Shown here one piece after another: positions 17,060-24,906 of a DNA stretch of 31,210 nt. The stretch covers positions 1 through 31,210 of the forward strand of contig CAZVOD010000052.1 of the NCBI GenBank assembly GCA_964628385.1. Reading direction: 5' to 3'. Below the pieces are notes generated by a model. It saw only the letters and a program-made list of their open reading frames with translations. It ran no database searches and was not told the origin of the DNA. Origin of the DNA: JANQPA01 sp964628385. Its GTDB lineage: Bacteria; Bacteroidota; Bacteroidia; Chitinophagales; Saprospiraceae. The position numbers were made by a program, and so were the translations under genes. Numbering within the stretch: position 1 is the first letter of the stretch; every line of letters begins with the position of its first letter.

Positions 17060-17898
17060 GGCGCAGCATCAGCTTGTATGACATCTATCTGCTCGTCTCC
17101 TTTGTGAACAAAGGCCACTATTTCGCAATCTTCAACTTTCCATTCTGCCGGGATAGTGGTGGCGAAAGACTTACAGAACGAATTGCCCTGAGTGGTTTCT
17201 TCCTGCAGGATACTTCCTGTAAAGCCGGTTAGGGCTCTTCGCAAAACATGATTATGAACATAATCAGGGTCTACTCCCGCGGGCGTCTCCTGATAATCAG
17301 CTACATTATTTTCCGTAATCAAAACACTGAGACGGATTTCCTCACTAAATGATTCTTCGAATAGTAAAGATACCTGAATATCGGCAGCTCTGGTAGCCGG
17401 ATCGAAATTACTCTTCGCCACGATCCTGACAGCCGGATCTTCCTGTAATTCTTTCTGAATGGCTCCGGCCCACGATTGTTTGCCCAGGTGTAGACGTGGA
17501 GCACCATCAAAGCTTTTGCGATTTATTATGGCCGCCGGATAGCCAAGCGGAGCACCAAGGAAATCCATCAGCCGATTTCCTAGATCGGTACGAAAATCAT
17601 ACAGACTTTCGGAATAAGGCGTAGAAAAAAAACCAGCGTGAATAGATACGGCCACCAGCTGATCACCGTATTGGCCAATAAGCTCTTTGAGGGCTTCACT
17701 ACCGTCCGGGCAATTAACGCATTTGACGCCGGTAAATTCTTCAATCAAAACCTGACGGGGTTGGTTTTCGATTTCACCGAGCGGTACTACCTGGCATTCT
17801 CCCTGTTCAGAAGTAGTATTAATAACTACCGGAACTTCCTCGCAGGACAGCAGCAATATCACCAGCAAGAGGTAAACAGAAAGTACAGAATATTTCAT
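17047..17898 (-). CDS. Omp28-related lipoprotein with thioredoxin-like CxxC
   Basis: A 283-residue lipoprotein. The signal peptide ends in the lipobox LLLSC (C19). The next region matches the Omp28 family, a thioredoxin-fold protein of Bacteroidota outer membranes: RQVLIEEFTGVKCVNCPDGSEAL carries a CVNC pair (C60, C63) where thioredoxins have their active site, followed by LVAVSIHAGFFSTPYS and LGYPAAIINRK. The C-terminal half (about 165-283) is a beta-rich domain of unknown role. It is 60 bases downstream of the DUF6029 gene on the same strand and very likely cotranscribed. It probably sits at the outer membrane and exchanges thiols or binds a partner there. Confidence 0.9.
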   Translation of the reverse strand: MKYSVLSVYLLLVILLLSCEEVPVVINTTSEQGECQVVPLGEIENQPRQVLIEEFTGVKCVNCPDGSEALKELIGQYGDQLVAVSIHAGFFSTPYSESLYDFRTDLGNRLMDFLGAPLGYPAAIINRKSFDGAPRLHLGKQSWAGAIQKELQEDPAVRIVAKSNFDPATRAADIQVSLLFEESFSEEIRLSVLITENNVADYQETPAGVDPDYVHNHVLRRALTGFTGSILQEETTQGNSFCKSFATTIPAEWKVEDCEIVAFVHKGDEQIDVIQADAAPLAN

Positions 17899-17958
17899 TT
17901 TTCAAAATTTAAAAATTCCAGATTATCAGGCAGGCTTTTTTACCCGCTTATTCCCGGG

Positions 17959-19638
17959 TTAAAAAGTTGAATTAACACTAAACTTCACCCCGCTGAAAGC
18001 AGGCTCCAGGCGGCAGATACCTCCTGTACAAACTACTCCTTCTACCTGTTTTATATAACTCAATGAATACCGATTGCCTTTATTGGTGTAAAAAATATCA
18101 AAGCGAGGGTAATGCAGTGAGTATTTTTCTCCATTTTCCTGTTCTGGCGAATTTCTACCTGGCCCCACATTGTACATATCCGAAAGGGTGAATGCAAAAT
18201 GAGGGGCAATGCTGAATTCTGCCAATGCAAAAAGCCAGTTACCATAATCCTGTTTGGCTTCGGCGGTGGGGTCTTCTCCGACCATTAGTATTTGAAATTC
18301 CGTTCTGAAAGATTTTTTTCTGTCAATCCGGTAGTCAAATTCAGCAAAAGTAGCGAAAGTCTCGACGTTGGGTACTCCGGGCTTAAACTCATAAACCGCC
18401 TGATTGTAATTTTGATGTTGTACGCCCATCAATAGCTTCCAGTCTCTGCCTTTTCGATAACTCCCCACCAGATACAATTCCTGGTATAGCAGGTCATCCT
18501 GCAGGTTATTGATATTGGAGAAATTGAGATTAAAACTCCACTTTCGCTTGATATTATATCGGGCATCAATCTGAACGGCCATTTCTCCCAATTCCTGAGT
18601 AGCCGGTACGTATCGGGTAGTTAGGCGATAGGTATTTATCCTCGCCATCGGCGGCAGGAAATTGATCAAGCCCCGATTCAACTCTACCTGTGGACGTGCC
18701 CGGAAAGTGAAATTCTCGGTGCGCTTAATATTCGCAACGATTCCAAAACCTCTGGTCGAATAGCTGAAACTACTGTACAGGACAGAGCCAGCACCGTATT
18801 CAAAGACATTCCGGATCGCCTGCGTCGTATCATTTGAAAAATTGCCAAAAGGATTGTTGAATACATCATTAGTCTTAAAAGCACCTTCCAGATACCAGCT
18901 GAAATCGCCAAAATTCAGCGTGTTGTAAAGCGTAAACGCATAAGTGTTATGAGTGGGAATGAAAAGGTCTTCCTTAGGGTAATTCTCCAGCGTAGCAATC
19001 AGCGCATCCATACTCTCATCGTCAAGCGTTCGGTTTACTATCCCCATTCCGGGAGCTATACTGATTGCCTTTTCATCATTCAAACTGATATACCCTTCTC
19101 CATTGATCCCCTTGATAATGGATTGATAAGTGTCAAACAACTGTTTTTGCTGCCCGGTAAAAGCCTTGATTTTCCAATTTTCATCAAAATCATAACTCAC
19201 TTTTAGACCGTATAAAGCATTATCAATCAACAGTGGACGTTGTTCAAAGGCCCTAAAAATAATTCCACTACCAATTTGATCGTAGATATAGCCAGCCGTA
19301 ATACCGAGTTGCTCAATTTGTTTACTAACAAACCAACGCCCTATGCCCTGATCTGAGTAAGAATCAGTAGGGTTGAGTAGGTTGGAATTATTAAAAAAAT
19401 CAAACCGCAAGCCTACATCGAAGCCATAGTTGCTGTAATTCAAGTTGAGCCATCCCTCTGCACCGTATAGCTGCCGGTCGTACTGCGGAATATTGGCGGC
19501 TCCAATCAGAGAATCCCGAATGAAAAAATTGGCATTGGTTTGCAGGTCACCGGAAATGCGACCTTCATTTTGAGCCGTTAAAGGCATGCATACGCCAGCC
19601 AGTAAATTGATAAATATTAAAAAAAGGAGAACCCGCAT
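17959..19638 (-). CDS. DUF6029-family outer-membrane beta-barrel protein
   Basis: A 559-residue exported protein with signal peptide (cleavage near LTAQ-NEG, about residue 23). The body is a run of amphipathic beta strands rich in aromatic residues, and the protein ends in Phe, as outer-membrane barrels do. It matches DUF6029 by GRISGDLQTNANFF at the mature N terminus and by YIYDQIGSGIIFRAFEQRPL in the first third. The family is found in Bacteroidota, often with Omp28 and TlpA-type genes; its function is not established. Near the C terminus it carries a cysteine pair in VVCTGGICRL, unusual for a barrel and interesting beside two thioredoxin-like neighbours. It is the first gene of a two-gene unit with Omp28. 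Confidence 0.85.
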   Translation of the reverse strand: MRVLLFLIFINLLAGVCMPLTAQNEGRISGDLQTNANFFIRDSLIGAANIPQYDRQLYGAEGWLNLNYSNYGFDVGLRFDFFNNSNLLNPTDSYSDQGIGRWFVSKQIEQLGITAGYIYDQIGSGIIFRAFEQRPLLIDNALYGLKVSYDFDENWKIKAFTGQQKQLFDTYQSIIKGINGEGYISLNDEKAISIAPGMGIVNRTLDDESMDALIATLENYPKEDLFIPTHNTYAFTLYNTLNFGDFSWYLEGAFKTNDVFNNPFGNFSNDTTQAIRNVFEYGAGSVLYSSFSYSTRGFGIVANIKRTENFTFRARPQVELNRGLINFLPPMARINTYRLTTRYVPATQELGEMAVQIDARYNIKRKWSFNLNFSNINNLQDDLLYQELYLVGSYRKGRDWKLLMGVQHQNYNQAVYEFKPGVPNVETFATFAEFDYRIDRKKSFRTEFQILMVGEDPTAEAKQDYGNWLFALAEFSIAPHFAFTLSDMYNVGPGRNSPEQENGEKYSLHYPRFDIFYTNKGNRYSLSYIKQVEGVVCTGGICRLEPAFSGVKFSVNSTF

Positions 19639-19788
19639 TTTGAATTACAAGTTTTGTTATTTTGGAGCCACAAAAGAATGCATAGCTAAAAAAATTATAC
19701 GCTAGCTTCTCAAATTTGTTAGCCAGCGTTTGCGAAAATAAAGGATTACTAGATAAATCAAGGTAACTGTTGCTGTTAAAACTTTATT

Positions 19789-20277
19789 ATGAAATCATTA
19801 CTCGTTTCTACTCTATTGATAATCAGCACTTTTGTAGCTGTACAGGCACAGAATACAATCCCGGATTTGCAGGTCAAAGACCTGAACGGAAAATCTGTCA
19901 ACTTCAAGAATTATATTGAAGATGGAAAAATAACGGTATTGACCTTCTGGGCCAGCTGGTGCTCTCCCTGTAAAAAAGAACTGGATAATATTGCATTCCT
20001 TTACCCTGATTGGCAGGAGGATTATGATTTGAAGCTCCTGGCGGTTACTATAGATGCCAGTCAGGACCTCAATAAGGCCAGAAGCATTGTCAATAGCAAA
20101 GCCTGGGATTATGAAATACTAGCCGATCCCAACCAGGAACTCATGCGTAAGATGAACTTCCAGGCCATTCCACAGACTTTTTTAATTAATCAGAAAGGCG
20201 AGATTGTTTATTCACATTCCGGTTATGTTGATGGAGATGAAGACATACTAGAGGATGAAATAAAAAAATTATTGTAA
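19789..20277 (+). CDS. TlpA-like thiol-disulfide oxidoreductase
   Basis: A 162-residue periplasmic thioredoxin-fold protein. The signal peptide ends at about residue 20 (VQA-QN). The active-site motif FWASWCSPCKKEL has C58 and C61, and the cis-Pro loop is QAIPQTF with P128. It belongs to the AhpC/TSA-TlpA redox group, which reduces disulfides in exported proteins. It is divergent from the DUF6029-Omp28 unit across 150 bases, a context that suggests it supplies electrons to or shares clients with those proteins. The start codon follows directly from an AT-rich stretch; no clear promoter box was identified. Confidence 0.93.
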   Translation: MKSLLVSTLLIISTFVAVQAQNTIPDLQVKDLNGKSVNFKNYIEDGKITVLTFWASWCSPCKKELDNIAFLYPDWQEDYDLKLLAVTIDASQDLNKARSIVNSKAWDYEILADPNQELMRKMNFQAIPQTFLINQKGEIVYSHSGYVDGDEDILEDEIKKLL

Positions 20278-20294
20278 GGTAGCCAGAAGTAAGC

Positions 20295-20330
20295 TGTAGG
20301 AGCAAAACTTAGCGCATCGCTGCTCCTGCA
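20295..20330. terminator. Hairpin between convergent tlpA-like and ABC-F genes
   Basis: TGTAGGAGCA (20295-20304) pairs with TGCTCCTGCA (20321-20330), 10 bp with one G-T. It lies between two convergent stops. No T run follows, so it is only a moderate terminator candidate. Confidence 0.4.
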
Positions 20331-20356
20331 ACTTAAAAAGGGTCACTTCGCATTAA

Positions 20357-22234
20357 TCAGGCCATTTCTGCCAGTTCCATCCAGCGAAGTTCTTTCTCTT
20401 CTATGGCTTCTTTTACTGCAGAAAGCTCCTTGGAGTATTTATCAATATCTTCAGGCGTAATAGAAGTATCGTTGAATTTATCTGTTATTTCTTTTTTCTT
20501 TTCTTCCAGGCGGGAGATTTCTTTTTCGAGCTTATTCATCTCTTTACGCTGCTCGTAGCTGAGGCTGCTGGTATTGCTCTTTTGAGTGTTAGCCTGCTGT
20601 TTCTGCTTATTTTGAGATTCGCGTTCTTCCCGTCTTTTTTCCTGTTCTTTTTCTTTTATATATTCCCGATAATCACTGTAATCCCCATTGAAGTCCTTTA
20701 TAACACCGTTGCCTTCAAATACAAAGAGATGCTCCACAATTTTATTCATAAAGTACCTGTCGTGAGAAACAATTAGTACACAGCCTGGAAAATCCATGAG
20801 AAAATCTTCCAGGACATTCAGTGTCATGATATCCAGGTCATTGGTAGGCTCATCTAATATCAGGAAATTAGGGTTTCGCATAAGAATACTGAGCAGGAAC
20901 AGTCGACGTTTTTCTCCTCCACTCAGCTGCGAAACATACACTTGCTGCTGCTTTCTACTAAACAAAAAACGCTCCAGCAGAGAGGCTGCCGTCAGCTTTT
21001 GGCCTTTTTCCAACGGTATATACTCGGCAATATCTGTGATAACTTCAATAACGCGTTTATCATCTTTCAAATTAATACCATCCTGAGTATAATATCCAAA
21101 AACGGTATTATCACCCTTGACCACCTTCCCGTTATCTACCCGTATCTTTTCGGTAAGGATATGCAAAAAGGTTGTTTTACCTATACCATTTGGGCCTACT
21201 ATGCCCACTCGTTCTTTTTTTCTGAATTTATAGGAAAAACCATCGAGCATTACTTTATCACCGTACTTCTTTTGCACATTGTGTAGCTCCAAAATTTTCT
21301 TTCCTAACCGTTGGCCCTTAATATCGATTTGAATATCCCCTTCCGTTTGCTTATTACTTAATTCGCCTTTAAGGTCCTGAAATTTATCAATACGGGACTT
21401 ACTCTTGGTCGTTCTGGCCTGTGGCATACGATTGATCCAATCCAACTCTTTTTTATAAAGTTTTTTGGCTTTTTCGTACACTACCGCTTCATTCTCCACA
21501 CGAGCGGCTTTCTTGGTCAGATAATCTGAATAATTCCCGGAATATTTGAAAATTTCTCCACGATCGAGTTCATAAATGGTATTGCAAACTCTGTCGAGAA
21601 AATAGCGATCGTGAGTCACCATAAAAAGCGTGATACTCGGCTGTTGCAAATACTGCTCCAACCATTCTATCATGTGGATATCCAAATGGTTAGTAGGCTC
21701 ATCCATGATCAGAAAATCAGGCTCGTCAATGATAATCTTAGCTAGTGCCAGGCGCTTCTTTTGGCCGCCAGACAAGGTTCTTACTGTTTGATTAAAATTG
21801 GAAATATTGAGCTTAGACAGCGTCTCCTTGATCTGGGCTTCAAAATCCCAGGCCTTCAGGTCATCCATTTGTGCCAGAGCCTTTTCCATATCATCTGTTC
21901 TTTCCGGAAACAACATGGCTTCTTCATAATCTTTCACCGCCTGGGTCATTGGGTTGTCCGAATCCAATACAGCTTCCAGGATCGTATGGCCTTCGTAGAA
22001 TTCGGGCTCCTGCGGTAGAAACCCTACTTTTATATCTTTTTTGAATAAGACATTTGCCGTTTCTCCTTCCGGAGCCTCTGTTCCTGAAATCACCCTGAGC
22101 AAGGTACTCTTACCAGAACCATTTTTGGCAACCAGGGCAATACGCTCACCTTTGTTGATCTGTAGATTCAGGTCACTAAAAAGGACCTTCTCGCCGTAGG
22201 TTTTATTGACATTCTCCAGTGTAAGAAAATTCAC
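20357..22234 (-). CDS. ABC-F family ATPase (Uup-like)
   Basis: A 625-residue soluble protein with two ABC ATPase domains and no membrane segments. Domain 1 has Walker A AKNGSGKST (36-44), signature LSGGQKKRLALA (about 154-165) and Walker B FLIMDEPTNHLD. Domain 2 has GPNGIGKTT (347-355), LSGGEKRRLFLL and FLILDEPTNDLD. The linker at about 235-300 is charged and helical, like the P-site tRNA interaction motif, and the C-terminal 70 residues (about 555-620) form a coiled coil as in Uup. ABC-F proteins act on the ribosome and resolve stalled complexes, and some Uup-like members bind branched DNA. The first Walker A begins with Ala rather than Gly. It appears to be transcribed alone. Confidence 0.94.
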   Translation of the reverse strand: MNFLTLENVNKTYGEKVLFSDLNLQINKGERIALVAKNGSGKSTLLRVISGTEAPEGETANVLFKKDIKVGFLPQEPEFYEGHTILEAVLDSDNPMTQAVKDYEEAMLFPERTDDMEKALAQMDDLKAWDFEAQIKETLSKLNISNFNQTVRTLSGGQKKRLALAKIIIDEPDFLIMDEPTNHLDIHMIEWLEQYLQQPSITLFMVTHDRYFLDRVCNTIYELDRGEIFKYSGNYSDYLTKKAARVENEAVVYEKAKKLYKKELDWINRMPQARTTKSKSRIDKFQDLKGELSNKQTEGDIQIDIKGQRLGKKILELHNVQKKYGDKVMLDGFSYKFRKKERVGIVGPNGIGKTTFLHILTEKIRVDNGKVVKGDNTVFGYYTQDGINLKDDKRVIEVITDIAEYIPLEKGQKLTAASLLERFLFSRKQQQVYVSQLSGGEKRRLFLLSILMRNPNFLILDEPTNDLDIMTLNVLEDFLMDFPGCVLIVSHDRYFMNKIVEHLFVFEGNGVIKDFNGDYSDYREYIKEKEQEKRREERESQNKQKQQANTQKSNTSSLSYEQRKEMNKLEKEISRLEEKKKEITDKFNDTSITPEDIDKYSKELSAVKEAIEEKELRWMELAEMA

Positions 22235-22412
22235 GTTTGCTGTATTTTTCTGTGAAATGTATTAATACGAATTAGGAGATTCCCTCTCTTTATTCCGGAT
22301 TCGTTCCCTGGGTTTAGCATGATGGTAAATTGACCTAATGGCCTCAACAAAGAACAAACCCTCAAAACAAAACTCGTCGAATATAATAGAAAAAAATCAA
22401 GGATTAAAACTA

Positions 22413-22446
22413 AATAATCCCGATACCTTCCGATACCGGGATTATT
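22413..22446 (-). terminator. Terminator of the processing-protease gene
   Basis: AATAATCCCG (22413-22422) and CGGGATTATT (22437-22446) pair perfectly over 10 bp. On the minus strand the hairpin starts about 33 bases after the stop of the protease gene and runs into T-rich sequence (TTATTTAGTTTTAA). Confidence 0.75.
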
Positions 22447-22478
22447 AGATTTGATCGATTGGCCCTTTTAGAGACTTG

Positions 22479-24575
22479 TTACTTGACAGTGATCATATCG
22501 TGCAGAATATTCATCGTCTCTTTGATGTAGATATCTTTGGAGACGCTCTTAATGAAGTTTTCATTCATTGACTTATTCTTCTCGTTTTTATTGATGTTGG
22601 GTAAATCCACTTCCAGGTTTTGAACGCCATCGATGACACCCCCTTTCATCAGATTTTTGTATTTTTCAGCCTCTTTGTCTCTTTTAGCTTCTTCCTGCTG
22701 ATAAGCCTCTAAATTAATAGGATAGCTTGTCTCTTCCCTTAGACGCTCGTATCGCTTAGCATTTTCTAGGATTTTCTCAAAAGTCGGATCAGCGGCCACT
22801 CTTTCTTCACTTCTCTTTTTGAGCATATCCAAATTGGATATCTGGTATACATTTTGGTCGTAGCCAACCGGATCGATTTTACTCCACTCCATGGCAAATT
22901 CTTTGTCTTTCTCACCAGTGGTGATATAAGCAAAATTACTTGGAAGGACGATATCAGGAGTGACACCTTTCATTTGAACGGATCCTCCATTGATACGGTA
23001 GAAATTCTGCATGGTAATTTTAATAGCGCCCAGTGGCTTAACATCGTCTGCATCTCTCACATATCTATCCATGTCAAAAATACGCTGAACCGTTCCCTTA
23101 CCATAGGTAGAATTTTCACCAACAATCACAGCGCGGTTATAGTCCTGTAATGCAGCTGAAAGAATCTCTGAAGCAGAGGCACTATTTTGATTCACCATCA
23201 CGACCAACGGCCCGTCGTAGGATACTTTCGGGTTTTCGTCAGCCAGAACCTCAGATTTCTGGACCCGTGATTTCACCTGTACGATTGGTCCTTTTTCTAT
23301 AAACAGACCACTCATATCAATAACATCCTGCAGCGATCCACCGCCGTTATTTCGAATATCCAAAATTACTCCTTTTACGCCGGCTTCCTTTAGTTTTTCA
23401 AGCTCCACCTTGATGTCTTCGGAGCAAGTTCTGGCACTTGGATCTTCAAAGTTGGTATAGAATCGAGGCAGATAAATATAGCCAATTTTTTCATTGGCAT
23501 TATCGCCATTCAGTACTAACGATTTGGCGTAGGTTTCTTCAATGATAATCACGTCTCTCACGATTGAAATTTCGTCGAAGGTACCGTCTTTCTTTTTTAC
23601 ATATAGTCTGACGATTGTTCCTGGTTTACCCCGAATTTTTTGCACCACGGCGTTGGTTAGCAATCCGGTTATATCTTCCCACTCACCAGCTTCACCCTGA
23701 GCGACTTTCATGATGAGGTCATCTTTTTCCAGCTCTCCACCTTTCCAGGCTGGCCCACCCGGCATTATTTCGTATACTTTAGTGTAATCGCCTTCTGTTT
23801 GGAGACGGGCGCCAATACCTTCCAACTTTCCTGAAAAGTCGATATCGAAGCTTTCTTTTTCTACAGGTTCGAAATAATAGGAGTGAGGATCATAAAGATT
23901 GAGCATAGAATTGATAAAAACGCTCAAGCGATCAACTCTTCTTAATTTGAACAGGCGATCGTAGTATTCATCGTATCGCTCCAGCACTTCGGCTCTCGAT
24001 TCTTTTTCCAGTTCCTGCTGGGATTTCCTTTCTTCTTCACCGGCATCTTCCTGGCTTTTGAGCTTTCTCTGCAGGCGAGAAAGGGTCTCATACTTCAAAT
24101 ACTTTCTCCAGAACTCCTTAAGCGCCGCTTCATTTTCCGGGTATTTTCTTTTATCGGGATCTAGTTCTACGTATTCTTTTCGGGTATAATCAAAGGGCTT
24201 GGAAAGAAGCTCGCGATAATATTCCTGAGTGCGCTTGAGGTTCATATCAAGCATTTCCAGTGATGTATCGAAAAGGGTATAGTCACCTCTTTTCACCTGA
24301 TCGTCAAGCTGGTATTTATATTGATCGAGTGTTTTGAGGTCTTTTTGAGTGAAGAAGCGCTTATACCCATCAATTTGTTCCAGATAAAGATCGTAGAAAC
24401 GCTCTGAAAAGTCATCATTGACTTCTAGTGGCTTATAATGCAGTTGGCTCATAAAGTTCAGGATTGTGCGCATCAGCACTACCTCTTTTTGTGAGTTATC
24501 AACCTTTGGATAATAGGCCGCTACCAACACGGTTAGCAACAATACTGAGAAAAACAGCGGTCCTCTAAATTTCAT
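22479..24575 (-). CDS. Carboxy-terminal processing peptidase (Tsp/Prc, S41A)
   Basis: A 698-residue periplasmic serine protease. The start MKFRGPLFF (24575) gives a clean signal peptide, while the longer reading to 24647 adds a basic stretch before it. An N-terminal DUF3340-like helical region (about 30-225, LYLEQIDGYKRFFTQ) precedes a PDZ domain (about 240-325, with GIGARL and PGGPAWKGG) and the S41 catalytic domain. The active site is NQNSASASEI with S467 and YGKGTVQ with K493, forming the Ser-Lys dyad. The C-terminal part (about 545-698) is the DUF3340-like tail of Tsp. It degrades misfolded or tagged envelope proteins from their C termini. Next to it lies another exported-type peptidase, but they have separate terminators. 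Confidence 0.95.
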   Translation of the reverse strand: MKFRGPLFFSVLLLTVLVAAYYPKVDNSQKEVVLMRTILNFMSQLHYKPLEVNDDFSERFYDLYLEQIDGYKRFFTQKDLKTLDQYKYQLDDQVKRGDYTLFDTSLEMLDMNLKRTQEYYRELLSKPFDYTRKEYVELDPDKRKYPENEAALKEFWRKYLKYETLSRLQRKLKSQEDAGEEERKSQQELEKESRAEVLERYDEYYDRLFKLRRVDRLSVFINSMLNLYDPHSYYFEPVEKESFDIDFSGKLEGIGARLQTEGDYTKVYEIMPGGPAWKGGELEKDDLIMKVAQGEAGEWEDITGLLTNAVVQKIRGKPGTIVRLYVKKKDGTFDEISIVRDVIIIEETYAKSLVLNGDNANEKIGYIYLPRFYTNFEDPSARTCSEDIKVELEKLKEAGVKGVILDIRNNGGGSLQDVIDMSGLFIEKGPIVQVKSRVQKSEVLADENPKVSYDGPLVVMVNQNSASASEILSAALQDYNRAVIVGENSTYGKGTVQRIFDMDRYVRDADDVKPLGAIKITMQNFYRINGGSVQMKGVTPDIVLPSNFAYITTGEKDKEFAMEWSKIDPVGYDQNVYQISNLDMLKKRSEERVAADPTFEKILENAKRYERLREETSYPINLEAYQQEEAKRDKEAEKYKNLMKGGVIDGVQNLEVDLPNINKNEKNKSMNENFIKSVSKDIYIKETMNILHDMITVK

Positions 24576-24906
24576 AGGAATTTTCTTTTTCTTATATGTG
24601 TCAATCAAAAACAAAAGAAGATTAATTTTTGGCTTTTTGAGCCACATCTAACAGCAGATGGAGAGCGAAAAGTTAACAATTCGTCATTTCAGGTAAACTG
24701 TATATTAAATATACTTTTTTTTGGCAAAAATGTTGTAACGCCGGAGTCAAGTATGGTTTTTTAACTTTAACGTAACAATTATAGTTGTGCCAAAAAAATC
24801 ATGAGAATGAAGTATTGAGCAAAAAATCGGAGGTGAACCCCGGAAGCGTATTATTCCGCTAACTCAGTACTCCATTCTATAATTATTTTTTATCCTTTAC
24901 ATTTGT
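24576..24906. other. 331-base gap between the two peptidase genes
   Basis: It contains the terminator of the S9 gene (24791-24878), a 15-base palindrome GTATATTAAATATAC (24698-24712) and A/T-rich DNA upstream of the Tsp gene. TATATTTA on the minus strand is near the -7 consensus, but no well-spaced TTG accompanies it. Confidence 0.5.
24791..24878 (-). terminator. Long branched terminator of the S9 peptidase gene
   Basis: Outer arms 24804-24819 and 24863-24878 pair over 16 positions, the two imperfect ones being G-U on the minus-strand RNA. An inner CGGAA/TTCCG stem (24841-24857) branches off. On the minus strand seven T follow (24798-24792). The hairpin is about 28 bases past the stop. Six T also follow on the plus strand, so it could work in both directions. 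Confidence 0.75.
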
